Assembly (NCBI RefSeq): GCF_024323335.1
Contig: NC_066581.1
Location: forward strand, 459,751,197 to 459,815,196
DNA from: Lathyrus oleraceus
Lineage: Eukaryota; Streptophyta; Magnoliopsida; Fabales; Fabaceae
Direction: 5' to 3'
Length of the DNA: 64,000 nucleotides
Shown: one piece after another, positions 23,800-33,487 of the stretch
How the letters are laid out: each line of letters opens with the position of its first letter
Numbering within the stretch: position 1 is the stretch's first letter
Made by a program: the position numbers and the translations under genes
The notes under the pieces: generated by a model
The model's database searches: none
Told to the model about the DNA's origin: nothing
What the model saw: the letters and a program-made list of their open reading frames with translations, nothing else

Positions 23800-24550
23800 A
23801 CATCATTAGTGAGAGACATAAGTCTCTGAGACCACCGTAGACATTGTTTGTTCTCCATAAAAGCAGGCGTCTGAGGCAAGTGCAAAATAAACCACTTGTA
23901 TAGAAGAGGAAGACAACAGACAATAGTTCCACCACCTTTAGAATTCCTTAGATGAAAAGAGAAATACATATCACCCAACAAAGTAGGCACATGATTCCCA
24001 ATCAAGAAAAGTCTAATGGCGTTAACATAAAAAAACCGTCAATGTTGGGGAACAAAGCTAATCCATAGATAAGCAACACAAAGATAGCTTCAAAAGCGTC
24101 CATACTACCAGCTTGAGCAAAAGTGGTAGCTTCCTTGATGAGGAAAACAGATGGCAACCCAAATAACCCTCCTTTATTCACCCAATGATCCTCTATCTCA
24201 GACTTCTTCAAGTGAAGAGCTTCAGCAATAACACTAGATCGGGGAATCTCCTCCAATCCATTAAAAGGTACTCTACTAGAAACAGGTATCCCCAAAAGAT
24301 GAGAATACTCCTCCAAGGTAGGCACAAGCTGAAACTCTGGGAAAGTGAAACAATGGTAGACAGGATCATAGAACTTCACCAATACACTCAAGAGTCCTTC
24401 AACCACATCAGTAGACAAGATGGACAAAATCTTCCCATGACATTGTTTGAAGTCCAAGGGATCTAATACAAAAGATGTTAGCTTCCTTATCTGTTTCAAA
24501 TCTAGACATCTGAAACTGTAGTTCTTAGTGTTCCTTCGTTCACAATCCAT
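23800..24550 (-). pseudogene. Ogre-D ORF1, truncated
   Basis: Starts MDCERRNTKNYSF at 24550. It has VPTLEEYSHLLGIPV and SMDAFEAIFVLLIYGLALFPNIDGFFML, aligning along its length with Ogre-A ORF1 but clearly diverged (many substitutions, so another subfamily). A frameshift near 24010-24040 leads to 24005-23790 (VPTLLGDMYFSFHLRNSKGGGTIVCCLPLLYKWFI). It stops at about 23800, in the equivalent of RLMSLTND; everything downstream (rest of ORF1, gag-pol) is absent. Function is unknown. Confidence 0.85.
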
Positions 24551-25392
24551 GGTCTAAAAATATTTGCAAATGACACCTTAGTACCTTGAAATTTTCATGT
24601 GATGAATGTTATGATGCGCATGAATGCATGAATGCAACAATCACAAATAAGGGATCACACACAAGGCAAACAAACGTCAAGGGATGAATCATGTCTTTGT
24701 CAAGATCAATCATCCATTTTGGTGGATTATGGTTTGTACCTTATCAACACCTAAGTTCCATTGATATTGACAAGACATGATTGGATCAACCAAGAATCAA
24801 GGGTTTGTTGCAAGTCACGAGCATGGAGTCTAGATAAGAACCATCCCAAAGGAGTGAACTAAGGATAAAAACCTATAGATCATGCTCTAAAAAGTTCCCA
24901 GAGTCTTAATTCCTTCTATCGAATATTACAGGTTAAGATGACTGACTCATCGACCCATAATATTCTCAAGAGAAACTCGTCTGAGTGTAGTATCGTGTAA
25001 CAACTGTTATCAAGTCTACACCTGAACAGTTTCCGCACTACGTCCTAAATAGGCCAAGATGGATTAGGTGTTCTAAGGTCCTCAGCTTCTCAGGCCCAAT
25101 TAGAAATAGTAATGCCTAACCACAAATACTTGTGTGACATTTCCAAATCCAAAGGAGTCTCCATTGAGCAGATGGATCTCAAGCCAACTTGTTAAGGACT
25201 ACTCCATACAAGTCGAACATGACTATACCATCCTCCTATCTTAATTGCACTCAAGTTCGGGTTAGAACTTATCTCACCACTAAGAGATCACCAAGCACAA
25301 CAAGCAAATTACATCACATATACATATATACAAACATCACATATATATAAATATATTCACACAAAAAGTAGGCTAAACCCATTGAATATTAC
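24551..25392 (-). other. Ogre-D 5' leader
   Basis: Untranslated region between the PBS and ORF1 of D, homologous to the A leader (ATTTTGGTGGATTATGGTTT, CAAGTCACGAGCATGGAGTC, CTAAATAGGCCAAGATGG-like). No ORF is supported. Confidence 0.7.
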
Positions 25393-25410
25393 TCCCCAGC
25401 AGAGTCGCCA
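25393..25410 (-). other. Ogre-D primer-binding site
   Basis: The minus strand reads TGGCGACTCTGCTGGGGA, nine bases from the end of LTR B (25420). It shows that LTR B served as a 5' LTR for the body on its left. Confidence 0.92.
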
Positions 25411-25419
25411 CTTAATTTC

Positions 25420-25613
25420 TGTAGCAGGAAATTCATGATCATCAACCTATTGACAAGATAGAAATCAATTAACAAGAGTCGCCAGGGCGCTTTTATTATT
25501 TCCAAGGGAAAATAGAAAAAGTACAAACAAAACCCAAATAGTAAGAAGTTTTCAAATAAAAACTAATAAAAGTCATAGATCACAGGTAAGGGGGTTGGTT
25601 ACACAAAGGGAAG
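25420..25613 (-). repeat. LTR B, downstream (U5) end, cut off by element E
   Basis: The last 194 bp of an Ogre LTR, ending ...CCTGCTACA at 25420 on the minus strand. It stops at GGAAG (25609-25613), the target duplication of E, and resumes at 40463. Joined across E it matches LTR A (GGGAAGGTTTTAAGCACCC in A). Confidence 0.93.
25609..25613. repeat. Target-site duplication of E, left copy
   Basis: GGAAG immediately before TGTAGCACC; the same five bases follow the right LTR at 40463-40467. Confidence 0.92.
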
Positions 25614-26605
25614 TGTAGCACCTCAAATTTTCACCTCCCATTTGTACATACATTTTCATTTTAGGTCATTAACATTGCATTGTTCATTACATAGTTCATT
25701 GCATGTCATCAATCAAGACTGGTCAGGAGATCCAGTTGTGCAAGCAAGCCAGTGCATTTCCTATGGAAGCAAACCTCTAGGGTTGGATCATTGAGTTCAT
25801 GTGACCTAGGGATCATTTTGAAGTGGTTTGGACAAAGGTTGGATGCTCAAAGCTCATCAGTCAAGATGCAATTCATATGAAACCTTAGAAAGTCAACCAA
25901 AGTCAACTATCAGTTCAATCATGGATTTGAAGGTGGGAGATGGTTAGAGAGGCCTCATTCATGTCCATATAAGTCTCATTTGACATTTCAAACATCAACA
26001 ATGAAGAATTTGAGGTCAGATGAAAAGTTTCCAAAAATAGTAAGTGACCTGTAATTTGAAACTGCCAAAAATGGAAAGGTTTTCTCCTCAAGATTACATG
26101 ACAAAGAAAGCTTCAAATAAAATTTTGTCCAACATGAAAGTTGAAGATCTTGTTCTCCCATTTTCAAAAAGTCCAAGATCATGAATTTCTCATGTATGCT
26201 TGAAGAGATATGGATCAATCATGGCCAAGTGTGGATTGAACTTCAAAAGTGCATAACTTTCAAACCAATGCTCCAAATCATGTGGCTCTTTTTGCTAAAT
26301 TCTTGTCATGACCTATAATTTCATAATCTTGCATCACAAGCCATGCATTCTCATCACATAATTATTTGATTTTTCACTTGATTTTTGGATGGAATTTTCA
26401 AATTTAAAAATAATGCATTGTTTACACATGGCAACACTTGCATTGGCTTCCAAACAGAATTTCAAGTGAGTTCAAGCCCAAAAACGTGCAATGTTCCATT
26501 CATTTCATGCATAGGGGTGCATTATCCAATTTACACTTACACCCTCATATTTTGCTAATCCATTTGCCATTGGCCTAAACCTGATTAAGGACATGATTAG
26601 GAGGG

Positions 26606-26613
26606 AGTATAAA
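26606..26613 (+). promoter_or_regulatory. Probable TATA box of E 5' LTR
   Basis: AGTATAAAGTAC context, followed by a leader with CCAGATCTGAAAAATTTC, parallel to the Ogre LTRs here. The right LTR has the identical site at 38365-38372. Confidence 0.6.
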
Positions 26614-28067
26614 GTACAAACCCTAACAGATTTCAGCATTAACACTTCACAATTTCCAGATCTGAAAAATTTCACACATTGTGCTCTCAAACTTTTCTTC
26701 AATTTTCTTCATACACCTTTCCTTGTTCTTGATCAAATCATCATCCATGAGCATTGTGGAGCATAGTTGAAGCAGGATCCAAGGAATTTCGTGCATATTT
26801 GAAGATGTTGAAGCTTGCATTCATCCATGGCAGTTGGAGATTCGAGCAAGATCAAGCACGATTAACATTCAAACCTTCCTCCATTAATTCATCCAAGAGC
26901 TTATGAAGATCTGTTTCTACTTTCCAAGGCCTAAATCCATTGATTTCACTTCTGCATCTTCTTGAAGGATAAGAAGCATATGGCCATGAGGGGATTGATT
27001 CACATTGCTTGAGTTGGATTGTTTGGTTGATGTTGACTAATCTTGATTTGTTTTGTAGGTTGATGTTAGCTCATTTGAGCTTCAGCTTGTGTCTTGCACC
27101 TTGTTGCATTGCTTGTCTGTTTGACTGTTGATGTTGACTATTGTTTGTCTGTTTGACTTTTGACTTGTATACTGATTGAGTTAGATTTTTTTCAGGTACA
27201 TTTAGTTGCTTAAGTTCATTGTGAACTTGCTTTTTCTTTGCTTGGTTGCTTAACCATTTGAGGTATAACTCACTGACTTCATGTAGTCTGGAAGACCTGT
27301 CCTGTTACTTGGGCAGGCACCTGTCTGAAGCCCTCCTTAAGAGGCAATGCTTGTGTTTGTTTATTTTTGTGCCAAGCAGGAAAAGACCTCTTATGAGGCA
27401 ATTGGCAGATAAAAGAGATGTGCAATCCATCTCCTGCTAGTCAGTGTGTCATCCACTTTGCTCACACACCTTGTGTTGATGCATTGTGGATAATAGCCCA
27501 AGATCCTTGTTGTGTCTGTCATATGTGGATAGAAGAGTTCCCACTTTCTGAACTCCCACACTTTCATTTGTCTGAAGCTCTCCCAGGCCAGGGATAAGAG
27601 CTGTGAAGTCTTATCTTCACTACCCATTTCATCTGCTTCACCCTAACTCTCAATGTTAGGGTTAAGAGCTAACATCACCCTGTTACAGTGGCTTGTTTGT
27701 CGAGGTTGACATGACCCCTCGACTAAAGCTTAACCTTGTGTGAGCCCATCTGTTTGCATATAGTGTGTGCTATTTGTGCTTGTGTTTACTCAGTTGCTGT
27801 TTAGGATAGCTTGCTCCCTGTGCAAGTTAGGTAGAAACTTCAACCTAGGACCATGGTGAATTTACATGATAACCATTAGGCTCGAGTCAGTCTCCCTTCT
27901 AGTATGTCATTTCCCAGTCTCTAGTTAGGTTAGAAGTTCTTTCCCTGTGTAGGGGAACTATGTCGCCCTGATCCTCATACCAGATGAGGTACGTAGGCAG
28001 GAGATGAGCAGATCTCTCCAGGCGCCCTTTTGTTTTGTTTGTGTGGGTTGTTTCTCCTTTTCTGGTT

Positions 28068-28240
28068 GGAGTCTGACATAAGTCCAGTGATTGGCAGTTG
28101 GTTTCCTCTGTGTGCTTGTTGGTTCGGAGTCTGATGTAAGTCCAGCGATTGGCATTCGGTTTCCATGTTTGCCTGTTTGTGTGGAGTCTGACATAAGTCC
28201 AGCGATTGGCAGTCGGTTTCCTGTGTGGTTTTGTTTGGCG
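28068..28240 (+). repeat. 57/58-bp tandem repeat, three copies, in E U5
   Basis: Copies start with GGAGTCTGA at 28068, 28126 and 28183, with the shared core AAGTCCAGCGATTGGCA. The corresponding set in the 3' LTR starts at 39827. Because 57 is divisible by three, antisense frames stay open through it. Confidence 0.9.
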
Positions 28241-28299
28241 TGCGTTAGCTGAGCTACGAGTGCTCTGATTCTTCTTTAGTCCGAGAAGATACGTATGCA

Positions 28300-28401
28300 T
28301 AGGATGCGATATCCTAGCGAGCACGTTTCCCCTGTCCCGAACTACGTCGACTCTGATGTCTGTGCCTGACAGACTACGTAGGCCCAGGATGCGATATCCT
28401 G
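28300..28401 (+). other. Two matching hairpins in E U5
   Basis: TAGGAT-gcgat-ATCCTA (28300-28316) and CAGGAT-gcgat-ATCCTG (28385-28401) have the same loop and stem except that the outer T-A pair becomes C-G, a compensating change. Centres are 85 bp apart. Both are repeated in the right LTR. Confidence 0.6.
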
Positions 28402-28705
28402 CCGAGTCAGTTTCTCTTGTCGTTTCTGTGTCTCTTTTCAGCCTTGTGTGTGATGTTTGAGCAGTTTTTAGCAACCTTTATCCTTTCTTTTGTGCGTGGA
28501 TCCTGTCGAGTACGACGGATGCGTAGGGGTGCTAATACCTTCCCTTCGCATAACCGACTCCCGATCCCATCTCTCTCTGGTCGCGAGACCATGTTTTTCC
28601 TAGGTTTACTTCGAGCGTTTCCTTTCCCTCTTTTACGATAAATAACACACGGTGGCGGCTCTGTTGTTTTCATTTTCCCGCCGGTTTTTCGCGTAATGCG
28701 ACAGC

Positions 28706-28723
28706 TGGAGACTCTGCTGGGGA
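28706..28723 (+). other. E primer-binding site
   Basis: TGGAGACTCTGCTGGGGA, two bases after the LTR; one difference (C to A) from the Ogre PBS. Confidence 0.9.
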
Positions 28724-29854
28724 CTTTAAGAGAAGTTGACCTCTTGCTGGTCCATCTTCCCTGAGCGAGTCTCTCCTAGCGTTCTCTAGGATAGGGTTTG
28801 GTTGCTTTTGCTGTTTCCTTTATTGCATTCATTTATTTATTGTTTGCATTTATTGTTTGCATTTATTATTTGCATTTATGTTTGCATTTATGTTTGCATT
28901 CATCGTCATTTTCATCTGTTCATCTGGCTGTGCTGTGTTGTCTCTCTGTTGGGGTGGGAGTTACTCAAGGTAAAAGGCCCAATACCCAGGCTATGAGTGA
29001 AATCTAGGACACCTAGGAATAGAGTGATTCATGAGAAGCGGGTGGTATTGCGCCACTTAGCGGAACATTGATATCACGAGCAGTTCAGACTCTGATGGGG
29101 TATTATCGGTGCATACATCGGGTGTGTACAGGATAATATTCTTGAAAGGGTTGTTTATCTTGCGTTTCTCTTGACCTTACCTTGGCCTAGATGACACCCG
29201 TGAGTGGGAAGGGATTGAATCATTTGCAGGTACAGATGGTGACTCTGGTTCAGATGAACTTATGGGTACTTACTTCTGTCACGCCGGAATTCTGTCAGTG
29301 ATATCTATCAGCGGGTTCCGTTTATTTCGGATCCCCGGGTTGAATTTGAGAGTACTTGTTCAGAGGATCTGATTGTCATCCGTTCAGTGGATTTCCTCGA
29401 TGATGGTGATATATTCCCCGGTTCCGTTTATTTCGGAACCTCCCAAGTTGGATTTATGGTTACTCGGGCCCTCAGATGATTGTGATCAGTTCAGAGACCG
29501 GTCCAGTACAGTTGATCCTCAGATGACTTGGAAGATGGCACAGCGACCTGCCTGCATGCATTTGCATCATTCCCATTTCGCATTCATTTGCATTTAACTC
29601 ATGTCTATCCGTACTCAGGGTCCAATTTTTGATTGAGATTTTGGTCGAGAGACATCCAGATGTCAGAATGTTGTTGATGAAATATTATCCGTCTCAATGA
29701 AGCCAGAATCAAAGGACCGAATATTCCTAGTACGGATAGACATTGCATGCGTGAGTCATATTAACCTGTTTGCTGTTTTGTAGGTGTCAGTATTCTACCG
29801 GTGCGCATAGCTCCTTCGTTCAGATATCCAGTCAAACTCAAAAAACTCAGACTG
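28724..29854 (+). other. E 5' leader
   Basis: Non-coding. It includes a simple tandem stretch of (TTTGCATTTAT)-like units at 28843-28907 and paired GGTTCCGTTTATTTCGGA phrases near 29310 and 29430. No trace of ORF1 is seen, so E lacks it. Confidence 0.65.
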
Positions 29855-31143
29855 ATGGATCCGCCTAACGCCGACATTCTCGAACTGAAAGAGATGATAA
29901 GGGAGTTGTTCAGTGTTGTGCAAGGGCTTGCCTTGGGACAGAAAGCAATGGCGGAGAGGTTGGAAAGGATTGAAGGTTGGATGATCAAGGAGAAAGTTCA
30001 GGGAGAGGCTCCGTCATCCGAAGTAAACAAATCCTCTGGCACTGTAGCAAAGAAGCCCTCTGGCAATGGTCAACCCGAGAAGGAGGTTGAGTTAGGTGGT
30101 GTGCCTGCCCGAAAGGAGCACGGTAAGGATCGATACCACCCTTATGCTGCCACTGTAACTGCTCCTGTTGGTAATCCACCTGTACAACAACAACAACCAC
30201 CACCTCAACAGAAGGCGCAGAAAGCTAAGAGCCAAGTGAAGAAGGGGACAAATCGTCAGTTTGATAAGCCACCCATGACTTATACCCTTCTGTTCAAGAG
30301 GTTGAGGGATCTTGGGTTAGTCCGGCCAAGGATATTGATTCCTGTAGAACCACATCGGAGGCCTGCACATTACGATGAGAATGCCAAGTGCGAGTTCCAT
30401 TCTGAGACACCCGGACACAACATTGAGGGTTGTAGATCTTTTAAACATGTGTCCAGGACATGGTGGATTCCAAGGCCATCAGCTTGGCACAGATAATGAA
30501 TGAGGATGTTAACCCCGTACCAAGGCATGATCTGGTAAAAGTGAAAGTGATGTCCAAGGACAAGAGAGGAATAAGGACGACTGAGGAGGATCAGTTAAAA
30601 ATTCCAATGATTGTGGTCCAGAAACATCTGATTAAGAGTGGAGCTTTCCCTAGTATTGATAACTGTTGTGCGGATGTCGCCACAAATGGGTGTGCAATGA
30701 TGAGGGAGACGACTCAGAAGATGTCGGAAGTAGAAATGGACGGTGTAAAATTTGAAACACTAAATCAGGCAGTTGAAACCGTCAGGGTGGAGAACGCTAT
30801 TCTAGCTGAGAAAGAGAAGAAGCTGTCCATTTCTTCTTACAAGCAGGCCATGGAAGTGGTGAAGAATGGAGAAGCCCTAGGCTGGGGGAAGATCATAGAC
30901 ATCGTGGTGAAAGCGGATATGTTCGGGGTTGGCTATCAGCCAGATCTAGACTTGTCTAGACAAAACAGAGGACGTCGTCAACCGTTCAAATTCGTTAGTG
31001 TCGGAATGCTGGATCCAGGTCACGCCTGTACAGTGGGTGAAGAGATTGATTGTGGCCGCGAGCATGAGTCATGGATAAAATCGTGCGTACCAGGGAACTG
31101 GAAGGCCTCAAAGATCATCACTGTCACTCATCCTGAAGAGTAG
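29855..31143 (+). pseudogene. E gag remnant lacking the capsid core
   Basis: The ATG at 29855 opens MDPPNADILELKEMIRELF, a short coiled coil like the Ogre gag start. It passes straight to a Pro/Gln-rich linker (VQQQQPPPQQ) and then MTYTLLFKRLRDLGLVRP, CEFHSETPGHNIEGC (CX2HX5HX4C, 30389-30433) and KHV. A frameshift near 30455 leads to 30460-31143 (MVDSKAISLAQIMNEDVN, VVQKHLIKSGAFP, SYKQAMEVVKNGEALGWGKIIDI). The capsid region present in Ogre-A is absent. The protease active site is also absent. The remnant ends at TAG 31141-31143. Confidence 0.82.
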
Positions 31144-31479
31144 TATTTCTGTTTTTCAATTTTTGTTTGCATGAAAGCCATACGTTTTGCCCGAAACGTA
31201 ATGGTCCATTGGAAGGGCCATCTAATGTGTTTCATTGAGCAATATTTTGCATCATTAATAAATGGATGTTTTTGTGATTAAAAGCGGTGTTCCCTGTTTT
31301 TCATTTTTTTTTGCAGTTTAAAAAATAAAAATGGCAATGTTTATTTTCATTTTTTTTTCCGTTGATTTATCTTGTTCCGACCTCAAAAGAGACTATCCTC
31401 CTGATCTCATTGATAACAATTCAGTTACACCTCTGTATGACTTCGATAATCCGATCTGATGCCGAAGAATAAGGCGAAG
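31144..31479 (+). other. E spacer between gag remnant and RT remnant
   Basis: About 340 bp corresponding in position to the Ogre intron region. AT-rich, T-runs, no coding similarity. Possible intron relic; splice sites are not clear. Confidence 0.4.
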
Positions 31480-32820
31480 AACATGGTGATCTGCTGGAGT
31501 TAGCCAGGTTGTTGAAACAAGAGGAGAGGGTGATTCAACCGCATGAGGAGCGATTCAAGATTGATATTCCGGGCACCGCCGAGGTCAGAAAGGAAGTGAA
31601 AATTGGGGCCGCTTCAGAGGCGAGTCGAGAGCAGAATGGTAGCACTGGTGAAAGAGCATGTGGATACCTTCGCCTGGTCGTATCAGGATATGCCAGGGTC
31701 GGATACCGATGTCGTTATACGCAAGCTGCCATGGAGAGAAGACTGTCCTTTAGAGAAACAGAACACCGGTGCCACGTATCAGAGTGACTTTGTTTCATGA
31801 TATGATTCATCGTGGAATCAAATGCTATGTTGATGACATGATAGCAAAGTCCCAAGCAGAAGAGGGGCATCTGGTGGATCCTGGCCAAGTTGTTTGACCG
31901 GATCGAGACAACTCAGACTGAGGTTGAGTCCGAATCAGTGCACTTGTGGAGTGCTGTCCGGTAAACTGCTGAGGTTTATTGTGAACGAAAGAGGAATCGA
32001 GGTCGATCCTGCTAAAAAAAAAAGAAAAAAAAAAGAAAAGAAAAGAAAGAAAAGAAAAGGAAAAAACAATGCAAGGAATGCCTGAACCGAAAACAAAAAA
32101 AATAGAGCAAACAGTCAGGTGGATATTGCCAAGGGGCATTGAAAAAGAATAAGTTGCAGGAACCTCTGATTCTGATGCCTCCCGTGGAAAGGATAACTGT
32201 TAATCTGGTTCTTGACAGCCTTAGAGGGGTCTATGAGGTGTGTACTGGGTCAGCATGACGAGTCTGGTCGAAAAGAGCATGCAATTTACCTTAACAAAAA
32301 GTTTAGCGACGGTGAAACAATACATTCACTGCTCGAGAAAACTTGCTGTACTTTGGCATAAGCTGCTCGCTGACTGAGACAGTATATGCTGGTTCATACC
32401 ACTTTGTGGATGTCCAAGATGGATCTGATCAAGTATGCGTTTGAGAAGCTAGCATTGACCGGACGGGTGGCGAAAGGGCAAATGATGTTGACTGAATACA
32501 ATATTCAGTACACCTCTCAGAAGACAATCAAGGGGCGTGTATTGTCTGATTATCTCGCCCAGCAACCTATTGAGGATTATCAACCAAGGAAGTTTGAGTT
32601 CCCTGATGAGGACATCTCGAGGTGCTCAAATCGAAAGATTGTGAGGAACCGATCCCGGAGGAGGGGCCTGACCCTGAATCCGAACGGATTCTGATGTCTG
32701 ATGGGGAAAGGTTAATGTGGATGAGTTAGTGCCGTGTTGGTTACGCCGAAAAGATCCCACATTCCTTTTGTTGCCCGGATAAAATTTGAATGCACCAACA
32801 ATGGTGGCTGAGTACGAAGC
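31480..32820 (+). pseudogene. E RT/RNase H remnants with large deletions
   Basis: Fragments in changing frames: LLKQEERVIQPHEER, then VKEHVDTFAWSYQDMPGSDTDVV. A deletion then skips the RT fingers and first catalytic block to [23 protein letters not shown] follows (YVDDM at 31826-31840), then LRLNPNQCTCGVLSGKLLRFIV. An A-rich tract (32011-32100) interrupts the thumb. RNase H pieces follow (HTTLWMSKMDLIKYAFEKLALTGRV...QQPIEDY, 32386-32580), then an aRH scrap with NNGG(C)-AEYEACILG-like sequence near 32795-32835. RT cannot be active because the first catalytic Asp block is missing. Confidence 0.85.
32011..32100 (+). repeat. A/AG-rich low-complexity tract in E RT remnant
   Basis: Runs of A and AAAAG units lie within the sequence that encodes the RT-RNase H connection in Ogre-A. 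Probably a slippage expansion. Confidence 0.8.
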
Positions 32821-33290
32821 TTGTATCCTGGGCATCGATCTTCGGTGCGTATGTCTACTGGGGCAACGCAGCGCTCGGTCGTATATGGGATAGAAGTGGT
32901 ATTACCTACTGAAGCCTAGATCCCATGGTGGAGAGTCCTGATGGATGAGGAATTAGAGAAGGCTGAGTGGATAGGGACTCGGTATGACACATTGAGCCTG
33001 ACTGAGGAAAAGAGGCTAGCAGTTATTTGTCATGGGGCAGTTGTACCCAGTGAATGAAACATGTTGTTGACCGAAAAGTGCGACCTCGTGCGTACCACAT
33101 GGGAGAGCTGGTATTGAAAAGGATCCTTCCTCCTCAACGATCGTAGGGGAAAGCGGATATACAGTTATGAATGTCCATTCGTGGTCAAGAAGGTTTTCTC
33201 TGACAGCGCGTTGTTGTCAACGACCACGGAAGACGAAGATTTTCCATCCCCTATGAATGCGGACGCAGTTAAAAAATACTTCGTAAAAGA
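32821..33290 (+). pseudogene. E integrase C-terminal remnant
   Basis: Only the end of integrase is seen: a RSVVYGIEVVLPT-like phrase near 32875, GTRYDTLSLTEEKRLAVICHG (32970-33035), then after frameshifts VVKKVFSDSALLSTTTEDEDFPSPMNADAVKKYF (33175-33285). The zinc-binding part and the catalytic core are gone. The equivalent end in Ogre-C is followed by a stop; here the frame runs on into the stem-loop cluster. Confidence 0.8.
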
Positions 33291-33296
33291 GACCCG

Positions 33297-33487
33297 CTGG
33301 ACGAAAAGAACAAAAGAGTCCAGGAAAAAAAGGGCATCCTGGCGAACCAAGGAAAAAAGAAAAGGTTCGCGCAAAAGTTAGGGATAAAGAATGAAAAGAA
33401 CTGTACACCCGGCAAGTCGAAAACCCCACAAGGGCGACTTGGGCAAAAAAGGGTATCCCGGTGGACCGAAAACCCGAAAGGGCGGTC
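33297..33487 (+). other. Stem-loop cluster after pol in E
   Basis: Four hairpins occur in 190 bp. (1) CTGGAC/GTCCAG, 33297-33323; (2) GCGAACC/GGTTCGC, 33342-33370; (3) CAAGTCG-AAAA-CCCC-ACAA-GGG-CGACTTG, 33413-33441; (4) GACCG-AAAA-CCC-GAAA-GGG-CGGTC, 33464-33487. The segment between outer arms is 14-15 nt in all four. Stems differ in sequence but stay paired. A similar cluster follows pol in Ogre-C (49818-49965). Confidence 0.65.

Larger units (their letters stand above)
25614..28703 (+). repeat. E 5' LTR (3090 bp)
   Basis: Starts TGTAGCACCTCAAATTTTC and ends ...GTAATGCGACA. The TATA box is near 26606. U5 is T-rich and carries a 57/58-bp tandem repeat (28068-28240) and two matching hairpins (28300-28316, 28385-28401). 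A 191-codon antisense ORF (28474-27899) exists also in the right LTR, but its repeats follow the 57-bp repeat, so it is not called. Confidence 0.95.

Noticed and set aside
27899..28474. 191-codon antisense ORF, also present at 39658-40233
   Set aside because: The two are the same LTR position in a recent LTR pair, and the frame stays open because of a 57-bp repeat. No known domain.
29801..30496. Possible host gene with Pro/Gln-rich domain
   Set aside because: Sequence and position (PBS upstream, RT remnants downstream) identify it as a gag remnant of E.
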